DNA of 7,586 bases from Candidatus Omnitrophota bacterium (GTDB lineage: Bacteria; Omnitrophota; Gorgyraeia; Duberdicusellales; 4484-171). The DNA lies in assembly GCA_003644405.1 (NCBI GenBank), contig QNCE01000060.1, positions 1 to 7,586 of the forward strand. The letters run 5' to 3'. Below the pieces are notes generated by a model. The model did not search any database. It saw nothing but the letters and a program-made list of their open reading frames with translations, and had not been told where the DNA came from. Made by a program: the position numbers and the translations under genes. Shown here one piece after another: positions 1 to 6,000 of this stretch (the stretch's first letter is position 1; the number at the start of each line of letters is the position of its first letter).

Positions 1-3000
1 CTTCTAAAAGTTTTGTATTTATATTTCTACCAAAAAGTTTTAGTTCATCATTATTATAAGAATACTTACCTATTTTATTTGCTAATCTATCCTCTATCTC
101 CTCCAGTAAGAAGTTTTCAAAACTACCATACTCTTTCAGTAAGGAATTCTCAGAATTATACTTCTCCCAGAAATCTTTATCTACTTTCTTAAATGTATTA
201 ATTATATCCAACAGGCTCAAAAATTTTGATAATTCAGGGCTATTTCTATCTAAAGCTAAATACAAAAGAATTGCATAATCATCACCCAACTCTTTATAAG
301 CAGTGAATAAAGCTTTATCTAAACCTTCTTCATCTTTTAAAACCCTTAAAAATTTCTCTCCTTCTTCAGTAAGCTGTGCATTGGCAAAAAGAGTTAAATA
401 CCAAGATATAGCAGACTCATCTTTAAACCCTCTCTTTTCTTCATCTTCTTTGTTTTTATTAAACAAACTCTTTATTCCTCCTCCAAAACAAGCACCAAAA
501 GCAAGAGGATATCCATACCATTTTGGTTTTATTAATCTCTCGCTTTTCATTAAAGCAAGAGTTTTGGCAGTTACTACTTTCGCTGTCTCCTCAGAATGCC
601 CACTATTTCTTATTTCCCTTCTTATATTTTCCCCTAATTCTTTTACAGATATTTCACTCTTACTATTTTTAATTACTCTTGCTGCTTTTTCCCACACACT
701 TAACTCATCCTTTACTTCCTCAGGAAGAATTCTTTCTAAAAATTCTTTTCTGTTTGCTATTTGAGCAATCTCTTTTAAAGTATTTGCATTAGCTAAAGAC
801 TTCTCTTCTTCCATCAAAAAGCTCTTTCTTACAATATCTTTATAATTATCCAGAAGAGTGGAAGCATCTTCAGAAATCTCTTTTGCCTTAAATCTTACAA
901 GATCAGGTAAATTTTTATTCTTATAAATTTTATCCATCGCTTCTTTTGAAATATCTGCAATGAATTTTAAAATATCCTCTATTTGAGCCTCAGCAGACTT
1001 AGGAGATTCGGCTAATAAAACTACTCTGTAATCTTTTTCATTAATAGCTTCTCTTAAAACCTCTTCTAAAAATTTTCGTGAGCTTTCTGAAAGACTCAAA
1101 AACATAATCATCATCTTTAAAGGCTCAACAACACTCCTGGAAAAAGCAACCTCTCTTAAATTATGAAGAAGTCCTTCAGAAATCTCCTTTATTTCCCTCC
1201 TTATTGAATTTACAAGTATCTCTTTATCTGCATCATTAAGATTAAGATCATTATCATTAATATTTATTCCATTATTCTCTAATTCTTTTTCTATTCTCTT
1301 TTGGTCAAACTTCTTATCTGCCTCAGGGGTAAACTTCACTGCCTCTTCTTTATTATAAAGAACATATCTTTCTGCCTCTTCTCCTCTCCTTCTACAATTT
1401 CTTGTAACAGCCTGTATTAGGTCTGAAAATCTCCAGTTCTCTGCATCAGCAACTACCAAATCTATCTCCCCTCCACTATAATCCTTTGCTATAGCTCCTC
1501 TTAAATTAGAAAGAACAACTTTTCCATCAGGAGCTGCTCTTTTAACAATCTTGTCCACCTCCCCTTCAGGAGTATAAGAATTAATCTCCTCAAATTTAAT
1601 TTTTTCTTTGTTTAACTTTTCCTCTATCTCTCTATAAATATCTGCATCTTTTACAAATATCAATACTCCTCGACTTTTCTCTTTAGCCTTTCCAACTTTC
1701 TCAATAATTCTTTCTATCCTTGTATCTTTATTTATTTCTATTGTCTCTATTCCTTTCCACTCAAAATGAGAAACTACTTTTACTCCTTCCCCTATATTGA
1801 AAAGTAAAAATATTTCTAAGGGTTTCAGACTACCTGAGGCACCTAAAACAGATGTCTTTGGACTATATCTTAAAATTTCTGCTAATGTTGCCTGAGAAGA
1901 AGATTCACTATATTTTGCTTTACTAAGGTCTACCGATACTCCTTCCTCGCGTGCCTTTGTGTATAACGCAGATACATAATAGGGGCTACTGAAGACTTTT
2001 TGTGCTTCAAGTTCTCCTCTGGGGCTGATGGGCTTCAACTCTCCATTATTCATTACACCAAACTCCCCTCCTATTTTAAGTCTCTCTGTGGCAAAATAAG
2101 CAGAAATAAGAGAATCTATCTCTTTCTCACTAACTTTAATACTTTTCTTTTTAACCTCTTCTGTTACCTTTGTTTTAATCTCATTAAATGCTTGCTTGGA
2201 AGGAAGAAGCATTCTATCATCTCTATAAATAACTTTTTCTCCTCTCTTAACTTTCTCAAAATCTCCTGTCTCTTCTATTCCTCCTTCATCCCTCAGCTTT
2301 CCAACTACATTTCTAATTATTTTACTTACTCCAAAATACCTCTCAGGCACATTTTCTCCTTCTGTGGTACTGCGAATATAAGTTGACCTGTCTGCAAAAG
2401 GAAGATGAAATTCATCAAATCTTACCACATCCTGAAATAATATTGCCTCCTGAATAGCAGGGTTTAATTTATTTCTTAAATGTCCATAATCATCCTGCCC
2501 AAAGACTAATACCTTTCGAGGTGTTGTTAATTGTTCATGTAAGAGAGCATCGTTATCTCTTTCTCCTTTTATAAGTTCTAAGCCAAATATCTTCATAAAA
2601 GGTCTTATAAACTTGCCATCTTCTAAAGTTTTTTCTATATCATTTTGAGGAACTACATAAATCATATTAAATTTGGGATTTATTTCATTATTCTCAATCT
2701 CAGCCCCTAAAAGAGCTCGAATTACCATCTCCATTGCAAAGGCAAATGTTTTTCCTTCAGATGGTGCCATTTGCACATTATTATTTCCCAAGAAATTAGC
2801 TACCATCTCTATTTGCTTTCTCATCTTCACTTTATCAAAATCTCCATTTAGTTCCTGACGTAAAAATTCTGCGCCTATCTTTGAAATCAATAAAAACAAC
2901 TTAATAACATTCTCCTCATTCTTTTGAGGAGAGTTTAAAATCTCAATTAATACTTCCTTAAGAGCTTTATCATTAACCTCTACAACAACTTCTCCGTTTT

Positions 3001-6000
3001 CTTTTCTTAAATTTATCCTCCATTCATTAAAATTTTCGATAAACTTAGAAGTCTGTGGAGATAACTCCTCTTCTTTCTTCACAATTATTTCTACTTTTCC
3101 ATCAGAAGTCTCCTCTATTTTTATATTTTCACCATTAAAATTCTCTAAAATCCTTTGGGCGGGTTTCTCTAATAAAGAATTTAAAAATGAAAATTCTATT
3201 ATTTCTCTACTAACCTCAAAAGTATATTTCTCATCTCCTATTTCAAATTCTCTGGTAATTTTCTCTTTTTCTGGCTTACCTTTAAACTCTTCTTTAATTG
3301 CCTTATATTCGCTTTCTGATAACTTGAGAGTATTTACTACAACTGTACCTAAAAAGCATTGCAGGTGTAATTCATTCTCAAAATTAGTAGAAATCATATC
3401 TAATATGAGTTTTTCACCATATATTTCAATTGCCTTTTTATAAGAATTTACTATTTCTGGGTCTTTCCCTTGGAGTTTATTTTCTAAAATTTCAATAACC
3501 TTTTCCTCCAATTTTTGTATCGCCTCCTCCGAGAGTCCTAAGGAACTGCTTCTTTCAAATAACTCCTTTCTTGCATATTCTCTTAGACCATTTACCTCTG
3601 TCTCTCCTATCTTTACTCTTCCTTCAAATAAAACATCTACTAATTCTTTATCAGGAATTCTCTCAACCAATACTTCTTTTGCGATATCCTCTCTTCCTTG
3701 ATGAAACTTAGAGTTAGCTATTGCTTCTGCTAAATCTTCAGCGGTCTTATAACTGCTTCTAATTTCATATTTTCTAATCTCTCTTACTAAACTCTCTCTA
3801 TTTACCCCAATCTCAACTTCACCCTTTCCATTATTTCTTATTCCAAAAGGCACAACTCTACCGTTGTCGTGTAAAAGGAATAAATATTGATTGTTATCAT
3901 TACCGTTCTTAACTTTGTAAAGCTTGCCTTCAGAATTTAAGGAGGGATTTAACTCTTGGGAAGGAATTTCTTCAAGTTCATAAAGTTTAGACTCTACATT
4001 ATTTTCTGGAGGAGCGCGTCTTCTCAACAATCCTTTAAAAATTCCCCTTTTCTCACCATTTCCTTCTTCTCCATTATTATTAGCAACAAGAAAAGGATTA
4101 ACCTTTTCTGCAGGAATAAGAATTGCAATAGGATTACTATTTCCATTTCCATTATTATCTCCACTATTAACTCTATCTGAAGCTTTATTAACTATAACAA
4201 TATAATCTACAGGTATTTCTTTGTCAGGAGAGAAACCTTCTTGCTGGCGAGGAACAGGAATAACATCTCCTATCTTCTCTCCGGGATTGGTAGAATATAC
4301 ACCAAAACCCTGAGGAGTATACCTTATAACTTCATTTTCATTTTTGACTTTTTCTCCATAAGCTTTATTTAAATAGACCTCTCTCATTCCAACAGGGTCT
4401 GGATGAGGAAGAAAAATAAGAAGATAGAAAGCTGTTTCATGCCCCCATAACTCAGCAGTAACTCTTCTTTCCCAATCATCAATTTCGCCATTTTTATTGA
4501 AATCCTTAAGGAAGGAGTCAGGTAGAATCAAATAATAAAAAGAAGTTGCTGCCTCCCCTGTCCCTCTCAGGAAAAAAGCAATAAAGAAAGGAGAATCTAT
4601 ATAGTTATGAAGGAATTTTTCTGACCCTAACCAAGAAGGGACTCTTCTTCCTGCAAGAGAATATACCAGCCCTGCAATTCCTCTCTGTTCAGAAAATAAA
4701 TACACTCTTTCACTATGAGATAAACTTGCAGGAAGACCTAAAATCCCCATAAAAGTGGGAAGCCATACTCCCATCTTAGCAAAACCTATGGTCTGAAGAG
4801 CAAATGCTTCTTTTATAGTTATACCTTCCTCCTTTCCTGACCAGCTTAACTCACCACCATTTTTTATTGTGTCCCAAATCACATCCGCAGCAAAGAAGAA
4901 AGGACCTACAGCAGTAAACCCTGTAATTGTTTTCAAATTTAAAGGCATAAGATAAGGTGAATCTAAACCAAACCTGATAATATTTTTTCCTGTATTTTCT
5001 CCTACTTGATAAAAAACCTTTCCTGCGAACGCTCTGGAAAAGAACGGTTTAGTACGATAATTTGCTGCTTTGTTAGAAAATTTATTAACTTTATCTGCTA
5101 CCCATGAAAGTTTTGTAGAAGCTCTCATTGCTGAGGCAGCTCCGGTTACTCCCAATCTTAATCCTGCAGCAACCAACGCTCCTTCTTTGAAAGACTTAAT
5201 TCCTTCATCCCAGCTAAGTGGATGCCCATTTATAATGTAAGAGGAAGCCTCATCTACTCCAAGATATACACCTCCTCCTATTAATGTCTCAGCAGGAAGT
5301 CTTCTTAAGGAAAGTCTTATACCCTCTTTTACCGATAACCTTGCTGTCTGTTGTGCCTGATGTTCCGCAATAAATCTTAATTCATCTTTGGTAGGACCCC
5401 AAAAGGCTCTGCGAAGAGAAGTCTTTACACTTGTGCGAAGAGCCTGCTTTGCACCTTGACGAGCGCCCTGAAGCGCTGTAGCTGTAGCAATCTCATCCAC
5501 AGGACCAGTAAAAACATTCACACCGCAAATCATTAAATCAACAGCGGTAATTACATCAAAACCTACATCTAAAACTGTGTAACCTTGCTCCTGAGGGTGA
5601 TAAACAATTCCTAATTCTTCTGATGGTAAAGAAATTCTATTTACAAAATCTTCCCAATCTTGCCAGCTATCCTCCCCATTTGAAATACGCCAGAAAGGAT
5701 AAACAAAAAATATAGTCTTTCTAAATTTGGTAGCAGAGGCAGCTTTTTCCATTGAAGAATACCGCATCTGATACTCCCGTGTCTGGGTTGCCAATTCGTA
5801 CTCAGGAGTATTTCTATAACTTTCCAATTCCTCCAAATATTTTTTATCCTGCAGTATCCAGAAAGAACTTTCTATAAGAAAATCAGCAAGTATTGCTGCT
5901 TTTACAGGATCTTCTCTCCTTAAAATCCTAAAGATACGCATCTGCTCCTCTATCTCACTTTCTTGAGATGGTCTAAAGATTACATCTGTATCTTTCCCAT

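Larger units (their letters stand above)
1331..2863 (-). other. SecA-type DEAD motor domain (NBD1, preprotein-crosslinking-like insert, NBD2), about residues 1575-2085
   Basis: The order of motifs follows SecA, the ATPase that drives polypeptides through SecYEG. There is a Q-motif Gln at 1591, then Walker A APSEGKT (1607-1613). The Gln-to-Lys distance is 21, which I recall as the Gln87-Lys108 spacing of E. coli SecA. YVVPQND (1643-1649) matches SecA's VTVNDYLA region, and VFGQDDYGHLRNKL (1694-1707) matches YGTNNEFGFDYLRDN. DEFH (1724-1727) replaces DEVD, with the downstream Asp-Arg pair of the DEART segment kept at 1732-1733. After a shortened insert, YYVSALYTKAREEGVSV aligns with GLHQAIEAKEGV, and GASGSL (1915-1920) with GMTGTA. 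NBD2 has LSNLRGAIAKDY (2025-2036) for motif V and QAVTRNCR (2058-2065) for motif VI. Key residues are kept, so ATP hydrolysis is plausible. It is too divergent, and too embedded, to be the housekeeping SecA. The substrate is unknown. Confidence 0.8.
4388..5581 (-). other. Residues 669-1066: hydrophobic Gly/Ala-rich region, pre-toxin-like, possible membrane insertion
   Basis: This is the only clearly hydrophobic part of the window. Candidate membrane or membrane-associated helices lie near residues 670-695, 802-820, 886-904, 930-955, 999-1022 and 1050-1066, separated by basic linkers such as the Arg/Lys-rich stretch at 709-726. The opening VLDVGFDVITAVDL and the following GPVDEIA turn, then Ala-rich amphipathic helices, resemble the hydrophobic region that precedes toxin domains in large polymorphic and Rhs-type proteins. 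That resemblance is judged by eye. A module carrying NG-x-x-LSW occurs twice, and an EF-hand loop separates the last two hydrophobic segments. Several segments are short or broken by Gly/Pro, so hairpins or a soluble-to-membrane switch are as likely as ordinary transmembrane helices. No enzyme motif was seen here. Confidence 0.5.

Noticed and set aside
461..523. Possible transmembrane helix near residues 2355-2375
   Set aside because: The hydrophobic core is only about 14 residues and Gly-rich, and it is flanked by strongly charged sequence. A buried turn or hairpin is more likely.
303..764. Open frame on the plus strand, 153 codons
   Set aside because: It lies antisense to the giant frame. 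Its product is Ser/Phe/Leu-rich, as expected from reading purine-rich coding DNA backwards, and it shows no domain.
1225..1276. Asn/Asp repeat (residues 2104-2120) as an EF-hand or dockerin site
   Set aside because: It lacks the central Gly and correct ligand spacing. It reads as a low-complexity linker made of repeated AAT/GAT codons.
2000..2386. Open frame on the plus strand, 128 codons, looking hydrophobic
   Set aside because: It is antisense to the SecA-like motor. The Phe/Ser/Cys-rich composition is a shadow of Lys/Glu codons on the other strand.
2673..2858. Short plus-strand open frame
   Set aside because: It lies opposite the Walker A region, which is clearly the coding sense, and has no recognisable product.
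1331..2863. Housekeeping secA gene
   Set aside because: The motifs are too divergent (DEFH, GASGSL, RNCRRRGE), the insert is short, no zinc finger is seen, and the domain is fused within a much larger frame.
3956..4180. Plus-strand open frame rich in Ile/Ser/Asn
   Set aside because: It is an antisense reading of the Asn/Gly linker codons.
4820..4840. Strong Shine-Dalgarno-like AAAGGAGGAAGG on the minus strand, suggesting an internal start
   Set aside because: No ATG, GTG or TTG lies at a suitable distance downstream, and purine-rich codons produce many such matches in this gene.
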